Assembly: GCF_018842675.1 (NCBI RefSeq)
Contig: NZ_JAGTWO010000004.1
Coordinates: 1,364,001-1,428,000, forward strand
Direction: 5' to 3'
Length of the DNA: 64,000 nt
Source of the DNA: Candidatus Pantoea bituminis
GTDB taxonomy: Bacteria > Pseudomonadota > Gammaproteobacteria > Enterobacterales > Enterobacteriaceae
Part shown: piece after piece, positions 1 to 7,006 of the stretch
Layout of the letters: each line of letters opens with the position of its first letter
Position numbering within the stretch: the first letter of the stretch is position 1
Notes under the pieces: generated by a model
The model's input: the letters and a program-made list of their open reading frames with translations, nothing else
Database searches by the model: none
Told to the model about the DNA's origin: nothing
Made by a program: the position numbers and the translations under genes

Positions 1-2
1 TG

Positions 3-581
3 ATTCTGACGTCAGCTAAAGGCGATGTGCACAGTAAGTTCTGGTTGCCTGCTGAAGGGCTGGCTGACAAGGCCCGTAATGACCGCGTGCCTTATGATAT
101 CTGGGCAAAACAGGGCTATCTAAACACCACGCCGGGTAAAGCTATTGAGTATGCCTTTATCGCAAAAGAGCTGAGAAAACTTTTTGATAACTGCAACGTC
201 AGGGCAATCGCCTTTGACAGATACAACATGCGTTTCCTTCGTCCGCACCTGATTGATGCCGGGTTTACCGAAGCAGAGCTGGAACGCTTCGTGGAGTTCG
301 GGCAGGGCTTTGTTTCTATGTCCCCGGCACTCCGCGAGCTGGAAACAAAACTTCTTGGCGCTCAGTTGAAGCACGGTAATCATCCGATTCTGGAAATGTG
401 CGCCAAAAACGCAACGGTCATTACCGATCCCGCAGGCAACCGCAAGTTTGTGAAGGGTAAATCCAGCGGCAGGATCGACGGCATGGTTGCGCTGGCGATG
501 TCCATTGGCGCGCAGAACAGTGACGAGGTGGAAGAGCAGGGCGACGTTGACGACTTCATTTACAACTTTTTGAGCGTTTAA
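3..581 (+). CDS. Phage terminase large subunit, C-terminal part (cut by window edge)
   Basis: The frame is open from the first bases of the window, so this is the last 192 residues of a protein that is usually about 500-570 residues long. A GTG at 27 is in frame but is not a credible start because the homologous sequence continues upstream of it. The visible part is the RNase H-like nuclease half of an HK97-type TerL, with an acidic site in AFDRYNM and another in GRIDGMVALAM. TerL cuts concatemeric DNA and drives it through the portal. The stop is followed one base later by the portal ATG, which is typical of the terminase-portal junction. The ATPase half lies outside the window. Confidence 0.9.
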   Translation: MLTSAKGDVHSKFWLPAEGLADKARNDRVPYDIWAKQGYLNTTPGKAIEYAFIAKELRKLFDNCNVRAIAFDRYNMRFLRPHLIDAGFTEAELERFVEFGQGFVSMSPALRELETKLLGAQLKHGNHPILEMCAKNATVITDPAGNRKFVKGKSSGRIDGMVALAMSIGAQNSDEVEEQGDVDDFIYNFLSV

Positions 582-582
582 A

Positions 583-1859
583 ATGGCAGATACCGATTAC
601 AGCATTGACCTGCGAACGCGGTCGCCTTTCTGGGCGCGTATGGCTTCCATCCTGACCGGTGGCCGACTGGTCTCCCTGACAGTGGTTCACAGATGGCAGG
701 CACATCGGCTCACGGCACCGTGGGCGAGTCCGTTGTTACTGATGAGCGCAACATGCAAATCAGTACGGTCTGGGCCTGCATCCGGCTTATCTCGACCGTG
801 ACAGCTTCGCTGCCGCTTGACGTATACGAAACCGTTAACGACCAGCGCAAGAAGGTAGACAAGAGTAACCCGCTGGCAAAACTTCTTCGGTTCCGGCCCA
901 ACAACTTTATGACCGCGCTTGAGTTCCGCGAAGCCATGACGATGCAGCTTTGCGCCTACGGCAACGCTTACGCTCACGTTGAACGTAACAGTGTGGGAGA
1001 TGTTATCAGCATAGTGCCGCTGATGAGCGCCAACATGGATGTCCGGCTCAGCGATAACGGTAAAGAGGTTATTTACCGCTACAAGCGCGACACGGAATAC
1101 GCAGATTTCAAACCAAAAGAAATCTTCCACCTCAAAGGATTCGGCTTTAGCGGGCTGGTCGGGCTTTCTCCGTTAGCCTTCAGCGCGAAGTCAGCAGGCG
1201 TTGCTATTGCAATGGAAGACAATCAGCGGGAATTTTTTGCTAACGGCGCTAAATCACCTCAGATACTCATGACTGACGGAAGGGTGCTGACTAAAGAGCA
1301 GCGCGGTCAGCTTGAAGAAAACTTCAAAGAGATTGCGGGTGGGCCCGTCAAAAAACGCCTCTGGATTCTGGAAAGCGGTTTTACCACACAGTCCATCGGT
1401 ATTTCCCCGCAGGATGCGCAGATGCTGGAGGCGAGAAAGTTTCAGGTTGCTGAGCTGGCGCGGTTCTATGGTGTTCCACCACATCTGGTAGGTGATGTCG
1501 AGAAAACCACATCATGGGGTAGCGGCATTGAGCAGCAGAACCTCGGATTCCTTCAGTACACCCTGAAGCCTTATCTGGATCGCTGGGAATACAGCATTGA
1601 GCGCTGGCTGGTGAAGGATTCGGATCAGGGCAGGATTCACGCTGAGCACAACCTTGACGGTCTGCTGCGGGGTGATTCTGCAAGCCGTGCCGCGTTTATG
1701 CAGGTCATGGTCAATACAGGCATTCGCACCATCAACGAAGTGCGCAGGCTCGACAATCTGCCACCGCTACCCGGTGGTGATGTCGCTACCCGGCAGTCCC
1801 AGAACATACCTATTACCGAACTCGGCACCAACAAAGAGCCCCGCACTGACGGGGCTTAA
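583..1859 (+). CDS. Phage portal protein, HK97 family (apparent frameshift near 680)
   Basis: This is the dodecameric head-vertex channel through which DNA is packaged. Hallmarks include VWACIRLISTVTASLPLDVYE-like sequence early and the GVPPHLVGD ... TTSWGSGIEQQ segment late. The coding frame starts at 583 with MADTDYSIDLRTRSPFWARM but crosses into the frame that is open from 693 onward. Adding one base around 680-686 joins the two frames into about 426 residues, the normal family length. An ATG at 693 would give a 388-residue protein without its N-terminus, but it has no convincing ribosome-binding site. I read the break as a one-base loss in the sequence and not as programmed recoding. Confidence 0.85.
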
Positions 1860-1864
1860 TTTTT
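1837..1864 (+). terminator. Intrinsic-terminator-like hairpin at portal/protease junction
   Basis: A perfect 7-bp GC-rich stem (AGCCCCG / CGGGGCT, loop CACTGA) overlaps the last portal codons. It is followed by TTAATTTTT before the protease start. It could attenuate transcription into the capsid genes or act as an mRNA-stability element. The T-tract is interrupted by the portal stop codon, so strong termination is uncertain. Confidence 0.5.
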
Positions 1865-1876
1865 ATGGGGGCTTCA

Positions 1877-2545
1877 ATGCCGGACATTCAGAAAACACTG
1901 TCCTTTAACCAGGCAGAAATTAAGTTTGCAGGGGATGGCAGTCAGGGAATTTTTGAAGGCTATGCCTCCGTGTTCAACAACACCGATTCTGACGGCGACA
2001 TCATCCTCCCCGGCGCGTTTAAAAACACGCTGGCTACGCAAAGTCGCAAGGTCGCGATGTTCTTCAACCACCGCACCTTTGAGGTGCCGGTGGGTAAGTG
2101 GGAAGCGCTGGAAGAAGACGATAAAGGGCTTTACGTCAAAGGTCAGCTGACGCCGGGGCTTAGCGCTTCATCTGACCTCAAAGCGGCCATGCAGCACGGC
2201 ACCGTTGAGGGAATGTCTGTAGGTTTTTCGGTGACGAAAGATGATTACAGCATCGGTACTACCGGGATGATTTTCAAAAACATCTCCTACCTGCGGGAAA
2301 TCAGCGTCTGCACGTTCCCGGCCAACGAGCTTGCTGGCGTATCCGCCATGAAAAGCATCGAAACCATCAAAACTATTCGCGACGCGGAGGCTTTCCTGAG
2401 GGATTCAGCAGGGCTTTCACGCGCAGAAGCACAGGCGTTTCTCGCCAGTGTTAAGTCCGCAGGTCGGAGCGAGTCCGGTAGCGGCGACATTGACGCGCTT
2501 GCACAGCGCATAACTTCCTTTGCCGCTAACCTGCGGAATGCTTAA
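1877..2545 (+). CDS. HK97-family prohead protease
   Basis: This 222-residue serine protease (MEROPS U35 type) matures the procapsid by removing the delta domain of the major capsid protein. Counting from the ATG at 1877, the catalytic His falls at residue 65 (MFFNHRTF) and the Ser at residue 114 (EGMSVGF), the same numbers as in HK97 gp4. I prefer 1877 over the in-frame ATG at 1865 because the GGGGG just upstream gives 1877 a suitably spaced Shine-Dalgarno and 1865 has none. It lies between portal and capsid, the canonical order. The C-terminal part is helical and probably serves incorporation into the prohead. Confidence 0.93.
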   Translation: MPDIQKTLSFNQAEIKFAGDGSQGIFEGYASVFNNTDSDGDIILPGAFKNTLATQSRKVAMFFNHRTFEVPVGKWEALEEDDKGLYVKGQLTPGLSASSDLKAAMQHGTVEGMSVGFSVTKDDYSIGTTGMIFKNISYLREISVCTFPANELAGVSAMKSIETIKTIRDAEAFLRDSAGLSRAEAQAFLASVKSAGRSESGSGDIDALAQRITSFAANLRNA

Positions 2546-2556
2546 CGGAGCAATAC

Positions 2557-3723
2557 ATGTCTGAATTAACTGTACTTGAAAAAGCGATCGAGACCTCTCA
2601 GAAAGAAGTGAAAGAACTGATTGAGGCTCAGCGCAAATCCATCACCGAAAATGGTGAAATGAATCAGAAGCTTCAGCAGGACCTGAACAAGGCGCAGGAC
2701 GAGCTGAAAACTACCGGCACGCGCCTGTTCGATCTGGAGCAGAAGCTGGCCGGGAACTCCCCGGATCAAACCGCACAGAAATCGTTTGCCGAGCGCGTAT
2801 CCGAAGACCTGATCAAAGGCTGGGATGGCTCCCGCACGAAAGCGAAAGTGACCAGCTTTGATAAGGCGATTGGTTCTGGCTCTGCCTCTGCCGGTGGTCT
2901 CGTTCTGCCGCAGCAGAATGCGGGCATCCTGATGCCGGGTCTGCGTCGCCTGACGGTTCGTGACCTGCTGTCACAGGGCCGCATCTCCAGTAATGCGCTG
3001 GAATACGTGCGTGAAAATGTGTTTACCAACGCCGCCGCCCCGGTTGCTGAGGGCACGCTGAAGCCTGAAAGCAACATCACCTTCACCAAAGAAACGGCGA
3101 ACGTGAAGACTATCGCGCACTGGATTCAGGCATCACGCCAGATTATGGATGATGCGCCAGCGCTTCAGTCCTACATCAACTCCCGCATGATGTACGGTCT
3201 GGCGTTGGTGGAAGAAAACCAGATGCTGAACGGTGACGGCACCGGTGACAACCTTCAGGGGCTGAACGTGGTCGCAAACGACTACGAAACGGCACTGAAT
3301 GCGACCGGTGACACCGGGGCTGACGTGCTGGCGCACGCTATCTATCAGGTTTCGCTGAGCGAGTTTGAAGCGGACGGCATCGTGCTTAACCCGGCTGACT
3401 GGCACCGCATCGCGCTGCTGAAAGACGCCAACGGCAACTACATCCTTGGTGGTCCGCAGGCATATGCCTCAAAAGTTCTTTGGGGCCTGCCGGTTGTGTC
3501 AACCACGGCTCAGGCTGCGGGCACCTTCACCGTAGGTGCGTTCGGTCTGGCTTCTCAGGTGTGGGACCGCATGGATGCCACTGTCGAAATCAGCAATCAG
3601 GATCGCGATAACTTCGTGAAAAACATGCTGACCATCCTGTGTGAAGAGCGTCTGGCGCTGGCGCACTACCGTCCTGCCGCGATCGTGACCGGCGATATCA
3701 CCGTTGCCGCTGGCGGCGCGTAA
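2557..3723 (+). CDS. Major capsid protein, HK97 fold
   Basis: This 388-residue shell protein has a charged, heptad-rich N-terminal region (about residues 1-75) that corresponds to the scaffolding delta domain removed by the upstream protease. The remaining residues, from about 100 onward, form the HK97-fold body, with segments such as SGSASAGGLVLPQQNAG and the insertion-type E-loop region. It is preceded by a GGAGCAATAC ribosome-binding site 11 bases after the protease stop. Length and position match the siphoviral capsid family. The break-point of proteolysis cannot be fixed from sequence alone. Confidence 0.94.
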   Translation: MSELTVLEKAIETSQKEVKELIEAQRKSITENGEMNQKLQQDLNKAQDELKTTGTRLFDLEQKLAGNSPDQTAQKSFAERVSEDLIKGWDGSRTKAKVTSFDKAIGSGSASAGGLVLPQQNAGILMPGLRRLTVRDLLSQGRISSNALEYVRENVFTNAAAPVAEGTLKPESNITFTKETANVKTIAHWIQASRQIMDDAPALQSYINSRMMYGLALVEENQMLNGDGTGDNLQGLNVVANDYETALNATGDTGADVLAHAIYQVSLSEFEADGIVLNPADWHRIALLKDANGNYILGGPQAYASKVLWGLPVVSTTAQAAGTFTVGAFGLASQVWDRMDATVEISNQDRDNFVKNMLTILCEERLALAHYRPAAIVTGDITVAAGGA

Positions 3724-3742
3724 CTGAAGGGCGCGGTCAGCA

Positions 3743-3994
3743 ATGGCCGCGTTTACAGACATGAAAATTAAAGCACTTCGCATGTTCTCTCATTTCCACC
3801 TTGGCACGGTCTCGCAGGGTGAAGTGAAGGTGGTTAAAAAAGAAATCGGTGAGGCTCTGGTCGGGCTGAACCTGGCTGAAGCTGTGGAAGAAGAATCTAA
3901 TGACGATTCGCCTTCCAGACCCGAAAAGAAAGGGGGCAAAGGTGGAAATAAGCCCGCAACAGATGGTGCTGGTAAAGAAGCATCTGAGAGTTGA
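3743..3994 (+). CDS. Small phage head protein of unknown function
   Basis: This is an 83-residue protein directly downstream of the capsid gene. The first 50 residues look folded (MKIKALRMFSHFHLGTVSQGEVKVV and following residues). The tail is low-complexity, rich in Lys, Gly and Glu, and probably disordered. The 3' end overlaps the next gene by about 50 bases in another frame. I do not recognise a named family. Small proteins at this position in lambdoid/HK97 phages are often head decoration or connector accessory proteins, but nothing in the sequence proves that. Confidence 0.7.
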   Translation: MAAFTDMKIKALRMFSHFHLGTVSQGEVKVVKKEIGEALVGLNLAEAVEEESNDDSPSRPEKKGGKGGNKPATDGAGKEASES

Positions 3995-4267
3995 TCACGA
4001 TGATGAAGACGACCTGATTGCAGGCTATGCGCAGGCATCAGTCGATTTCATTGAGCATTATTGTGACGGCACTCTGGTGGCGCAGCTTACGACCTCAGCA
4101 GAAGACGAAGAGCCTCCCCGCGAGGTTCTTTTTCTCCCGGCATCTGGCAGGCAATGCTTCTGCTGATCGGCCAGTACTACGCCAATCGTGAAGCATCAGC
4201 GCCGAATCAGACAGAAATTCCTTTCGGGGTAGAGGCGCTGTTGTTCCGACACCGCAAGTGGCACTGA
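3942..4267 (+). CDS. Head-tail connector protein, HK97 gp6-like (apparent frameshift at 4129-4133)
   Basis: I place the start at GTG 3942, which has AGGGGG five bases upstream and gives VEISPQQMVLVKKHLRVDHDDEDDL. This N-terminus is typical of the gp6-like (QLRG) connector family, whose members form a ring under the portal. The frame breaks at a run of five T at 4129-4133. One extra T restores SPGIWQAMLLLIGQYYANREA and runs to a TGA at 4265-4267. The restored protein is about 108 residues, the family norm. The stop overlaps the ATG of the next small gene (TGATG). Confidence 0.82.
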
Positions 4268-4443
4268 TGGCGTGCTCAGGATGCCAGAAGCGCCGCGACT
4301 GGTTTAAAAAATGGATGGCGATTGCATATGAAAGAGCTACAGGTAAGCCTGCTGGCAACCACGCTGGAGAAGCTGGCGGAAAGCTTCCATCAGGTAGCGG
4401 AGGGGATGAAAGCGCAGACGGAGGCAGTAAAACGCCTGGCTGA
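4267..4443 (+). CDS. Small CxxC phage protein (putative)
   Basis: The ATG at 4267 overlaps the restored stop of the connector gene. It encodes MACSGCQKRRDWFKKWMAIAYERATG followed by a Gly/Ser-rich tail, 58 residues in all. The CSGC pair plus a basic amphipathic helix resembles small zinc-ribbon-like proteins found among head-completion genes of related phages. The second half overlaps the next gene in a different frame, and its Gly-rich composition suggests that only the first 25-30 residues are under selection. A missing base could also have lengthened it. Confidence 0.45.
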   Translation: MACSGCQKRRDWFKKWMAIAYERATGKPAGNHAGEAGGKLPSGSGGDESADGGSKTPG

Positions 4444-4549
4444 GTCCAACGAATCCCTCGCTGCCGTAATTTATCAGTCGCTGGTGGCTGAAGAAAGCGA
4501 TCCGGACATGCCGCAGCCAACCTATCTGAGCGGCAAACCAAAGGGGTAG
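4328..4549 (+). CDS. Small helical phage protein, unknown function
   Basis: This 73-residue protein starts MKELQVSLLATTLEKLAESF. Its first 50 residues form an almost uninterrupted amphipathic helix or coiled coil, and the acidic C-terminus ends LSGKPKG. It sits between the connector and the head-tail adaptor and ends six bases before the next start. I do not recognise the family. A role in the head-tail joint or as a scaffold is possible from position only. Confidence 0.55.
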   Translation: MKELQVSLLATTLEKLAESFHQVAEGMKAQTEAVKRLAESNESLAAVIYQSLVAEESDPDMPQPTYLSGKPKG

Positions 4550-4554
4550 CGACC

Positions 4555-4887
4555 ATGCAGGCAGGAAAACTACGCCACCGCATCACGCTTCAGAAGCCTG
4601 TTAAAACCCAGAGTCCTTCAACCGGCGCTGTTATTAATACCTGGGAAGATGTGGCAGTGCTCTGGGCAGATGTGGTGGACCTGTCAGCGCGGGAATTCAT
4701 AGCAGCTCAGGCGGCGCAGAGTGAAATCACCACCCGCATTACCGTCCGGCACCGTGATGACGTGACCAGTAAACACCGTATCCTTTTCAGGGGCCGGGTT
4801 TACAACATCCACGGCGCGCTGGCGGACGACAAAAGCGGGCGGGAATATCTCACGCTGCCCTGCTCTCAGGGGGTTAACGATGGCTGA
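4555..4887 (+). CDS. Head-tail adaptor (head completion / stopper) protein
   Basis: This 110-residue protein belongs to the Phage_H_T_join family (SPP1 gp16-like). Diagnostic features are the N-terminal MQAGKLRHRITLQKP, the central VWADV-like strand (here VLWADVVDLSAREF), and the C-terminal RVYNIHGALADDKSGREYL strand. It closes the connector after packaging and provides the tail docking surface. The last eight bases overlap the start of the next gene, indicating translational coupling. Confidence 0.88.
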   Translation: MQAGKLRHRITLQKPVKTQSPSTGAVINTWEDVAVLWADVVDLSAREFIAAQAAQSEITTRITVRHRDDVTSKHRILFRGRVYNIHGALADDKSGREYLTLPCSQGVNDG

Positions 4888-5364
4888 CGGCGTTGAATTC
4901 AGCCTTACCGGTCTTGATTCGCTGCTGGGGAAGCTTGATTCAGTCAGCGACGACCTGCGGCGTAAAGGTGGCCGCGCCGCGCTTCGTAAGGCGGGTAACG
5001 TGGTCGTAAATAAAGCGAAAGCGAATGCCCGGCGTATTGATGATGCGGCAACCGGGCGAAGCATTGCTGACAACATTGCCTTGCGCTGGAACGGGCGGCT
5101 GTTTAAACAAACGGGTAACCTTGGGTTTCGAATCGGTGTGGTGCACGGTGCCGTTCTGAAAAACAACCCTGACAAGGGGAGAATGCGCCGACGCCGCACT
5201 GGCGCTTATTTGAGTTTGGTACAGAGAAAATGCGTGCTCAGCCCATCATGCGCCCGGCACTGGAAAACAGCATTGACGAAGTCACCGCCACGTTTATTGA
5301 TGAGTATGAGAAGGCGCTGGACAGGGCCATAAAGCGCGCAGCACGGCGAGGGGGAACGGCATGA
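4880..5364 (+). CDS. HK97 gp10-like tail completion protein (apparent frameshift at 5176-5179)
   Basis: The start MADGVEFSLTGLDSLLGKLDSVSDDLRRKGGRAALRKAG and the adjoining KAKANARR segment are characteristic of the HK97-gp10/minor tail Z-like family that finishes the tail end facing the head. The frame breaks in GGGG at 5176-5179. One extra G gives GENAPTPHWRLIEFGTEKM and continues to TGA at 5362-5364, about 160 residues. The ATG of the next gene overlaps that stop (ATGA), which supports the restored frame. Confidence 0.83.
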
Positions 5365-5726
5365 TCGCACCCATCTTTTCTGTCTGCGCCGCCAGTCCTG
5401 ACGTGATTTCCCTTCTTGGTAGCTCACCAACCCGGCTTTACCCGTTTGGTATGCAGGACGATGCGGTTATTTATCCGTATGCCGTCTGGCAGAACATCGG
5501 CGGCGGGCCGGAGAACTACCTGAATCAGCGGCCCGATGCCGACACGTTCACTTTGCAGGTTGACGTTTACGCTGATTCGCCCGATGAGGTGGTGTCTGTG
5601 GCGCAGGCATTACGCGACGCCATTGAGACCCGCGCCAACATTACGCGATGGGGCAACCAGGAACAGGACGCAGAAACGAAGCGCTACCGCTATTCCTTCG
5701 ATGTTGACTGGACAGTCACGCGATAA
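5361..5726 (+). CDS. Tail completion protein (DUF3168 / gpU-like)
   Basis: This 121-residue protein is of the DUF3168 type. It has the usual architecture: a short N-terminal helix with IFSVCAASPDVISLLG, a central YPYAVWQNIGG strand, and a hydrophilic body ending YSFDVDWTVTR. Lambda gpU, of the same role, caps the finished tail tube and joins it to the head. It starts inside the stop of the gp10-like gene and is followed by a rho-independent terminator before the tail tube gene. Confidence 0.85.
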   Translation: MIAPIFSVCAASPDVISLLGSSPTRLYPFGMQDDAVIYPYAVWQNIGGGPENYLNQRPDADTFTLQVDVYADSPDEVVSVAQALRDAIETRANITRWGNQEQDAETKRYRYSFDVDWTVTR

Positions 5727-5741
5727 CCGAATTATTCACCC

Positions 5742-5764
5742 ACCGGCCCTGTGCCGGTTTTTTT
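5742..5764 (+). terminator. Intrinsic terminator before tail tube gene
   Basis: The stem ACCGGC/GCCGGT with loop CCTGT is followed by an uninterrupted run of T. It lies between the tail completion and tail tube genes. It may set head/tail expression ratios, subject to phage antitermination. Confidence 0.75.
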
Positions 5765-5780
5765 ATGACCGGAGATAACA

Positions 5781-6284
5781 ATGTCTGTACTGACGCAAGG
5801 CACACAGCTCTTTGTGCTCGCAAAAGGCGCGGTGAGCGAAATTGAATGTATCACTGCATTTTCACCCGGCAGTAACCCTGCCGATCAGATTGAAGACACC
5901 TGCCTGTCTGAGCGGTTTGACCGCACCTACAAGCGCGGTCTTCGCACACCGGGCGCGGCATCCCTGACGCTGAATGCCGATCCGAAAAACACCAGTCACA
6001 TCATGCTGTATAACCTGTCGATTTCGGATGACGAAGACGATCAGGACCTGACCTTTGCTATCGGCTGGGCGGACGGGACGGCATCACCAACTGCAGCAGC
6101 AGACGGCGCTGCTGACGCGGTTGACGGCCTGACGCTGCCGGACAGCCGTACATGGTTCGTATTCAAAGGCTACGTTTCTGACTTTCCTTTTGATTTTGCT
6201 GCCAACACGGTTGTGTCTTCTTCTGCCTCCATTCAGCGCTCCGGCTCTGCCGTCTGGGTGCCGAAAGCGGTTGTTGCTGCCTGA
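5781..6284 (+). CDS. Major tail tube protein
   Basis: This 167-residue structural protein forms the hexameric rings of the non-contractile tail tube. It starts MSVLTQGTQLFVLAKGAVSEIECITAF. Its body is beta-rich with the SLTLNADPKNTSHIMLY region, and a flexible Ala/Asp-rich loop (about residues 105-118) lies before the last strands. It has a good ribosome-binding site (GGAGATAACA). Its position immediately before the G/GT chaperone genes is invariant in lambda-like tails and supports the call more than any single motif. Confidence 0.85.
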   Translation: MSVLTQGTQLFVLAKGAVSEIECITAFSPGSNPADQIEDTCLSERFDRTYKRGLRTPGAASLTLNADPKNTSHIMLYNLSISDDEDDQDLTFAIGWADGTASPTAAADGAADAVDGLTLPDSRTWFVFKGYVSDFPFDFAANTVVSSSASIQRSGSAVWVPKAVVAA

Positions 6285-6287
6285 TAA

Positions 6288-6306
6288 CAGGGGCGCTTTG
6301 CCCCTG
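6288..6306 (+). other. Hairpin between tail tube and chaperone genes
   Basis: A perfect 7-bp stem CAGGGGC/GCCCCTG with loop GCTTT starts four bases after the tail tube stop. It has no T-tract, so it is more likely a 3' stabiliser of the abundant tail tube message than a terminator. Confidence 0.5.
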
Positions 6307-6326
6307 ATTCGATAACGGAATAATTC

Positions 6327-6812
6327 ATGAAACTAACACTCGACGCGCTTAAAAGCGCGGGAGCCTTCACCGGGCGTCCGGTGGAAAAAGAGATCACCTG
6401 GAAGCAGGGTGATGAAGAAATCACAGCGACCGTCTTTATCCGTCCGATGGGTTATCACACTGCGACACAGGATGTGCTGGCCTATGGCGGCAAGGTTGAC
6501 GGCGTGGCCGCACGCATCGCGGCATCCGTATGTGACGAGCACGGCAAGCCCGTCTTCACCCCCGCTGACATTACCGGTGAGGCCGACCCCGAGCGCGGCT
6601 CGCTGGATGGCGCGCTGACCATCGCACTGCTGGTGGCGATTCAGGAGGTCAATGATCTGGGAAAGACTTCGAACTCAGTGCAGAAGATGAAATCTGGTGC
6701 GAACTCGTCCTCAACGGCATCGGTGGCAGCACCATCGCCGAAGCGCGGGAAACGCTCAGCTTCAAAGAATTCCAGCTCTGGGTCAGATACCGCGACCGCT
6801 ACGGAAGCCTGA
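6327..6812 (+). CDS. Tail assembly chaperone gpG-like (zero-frame product)
   Basis: This 161-residue product starts MKLTLDALKSAGAFTGRPVEKEITW and has the usual folded N-terminal domain of about 110 residues. The zero-frame tail after residue 111 is Ser/Lys-rich and low in complexity. It is the analogue of lambda gpG, which coats the tape measure during tail assembly. The slippery GGGAAAG at 6659-6665 lies within it, so a minority of ribosomes should shift -1 to make the longer GT fusion. Confidence 0.88.
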   Translation: MKLTLDALKSAGAFTGRPVEKEITWKQGDEEITATVFIRPMGYHTATQDVLAYGGKVDGVAARIAASVCDEHGKPVFTPADITGEADPERGSLDGALTIALLVAIQEVNDLGKTSNSVQKMKSGANSSSTASVAAPSPKRGKRSASKNSSSGSDTATATEA

Positions 6813-6988
6813 ATCCGATGATGCGCACCGAGTGGGGTTCCGGTGTGGTGGCCAGCACGATTGCGAACGTAAACCGCGATCCTAAAAATCCACCGTACAA
6901 CGTCACAGACTTCACCACGCACTTCACCAAAGTTACCGCCGCCAATGAGCCAATCTCTCTTGAGGAGGCGATGCACAGGTGGGCTTAA
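6327..6988 (+). CDS. Tail assembly chaperone GT fusion via -1 frameshift
   Basis: Reading the first part in frame to the GGGAAAG at 6659-6665 and then slipping -1 gives KDFELSAEDEIWCELVLNG followed by a long T domain with FKEFQLWVRYRDRYGSLNP and ending EEAMHRWA at 6986-6988, about 220 residues. The T domain in lambda binds the tail tube protein while G binds the tape measure. The -1 frame has a stop just upstream (6653), so entry can occur only at or after the heptamer. This is conserved programmed recoding, unlike the other frame breaks in the window. Confidence 0.85.
6659..6665 (+). other. -1 ribosomal frameshift site GGGAAAG
   Basis: The heptamer is in the correct phase (G GGA AAG in the zero frame) and is identical to the lambda G/GT slippery sequence. 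The downstream -1 frame encodes a recognisable T domain. The ratio of G to GT cannot be read from sequence. Confidence 0.88.
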
Positions 6989-7006
6989 CCGCCTGACGGA
7001 GAAATT

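Noticed and set aside
583..700. Programmed frameshift in the portal gene
   Set aside because: There is no slippery heptamer at the junction, portal genes are not known to be recoded, and identical one-base losses occur throughout the window.
583..801. Separate 72-residue gene at the portal 5' end
   Set aside because: Its first 32 residues are the portal N-terminus and the rest is out-of-frame. It is the front piece of the broken portal gene.
687..1130. Long minus-strand frame opposite the portal (and similar ones opposite EF-G, the GMC subunit and the tape measure)
   Set aside because: These are codon-bias shadows with no ribosome-binding sites, no recognisable motifs, and full overlap with strong genes.
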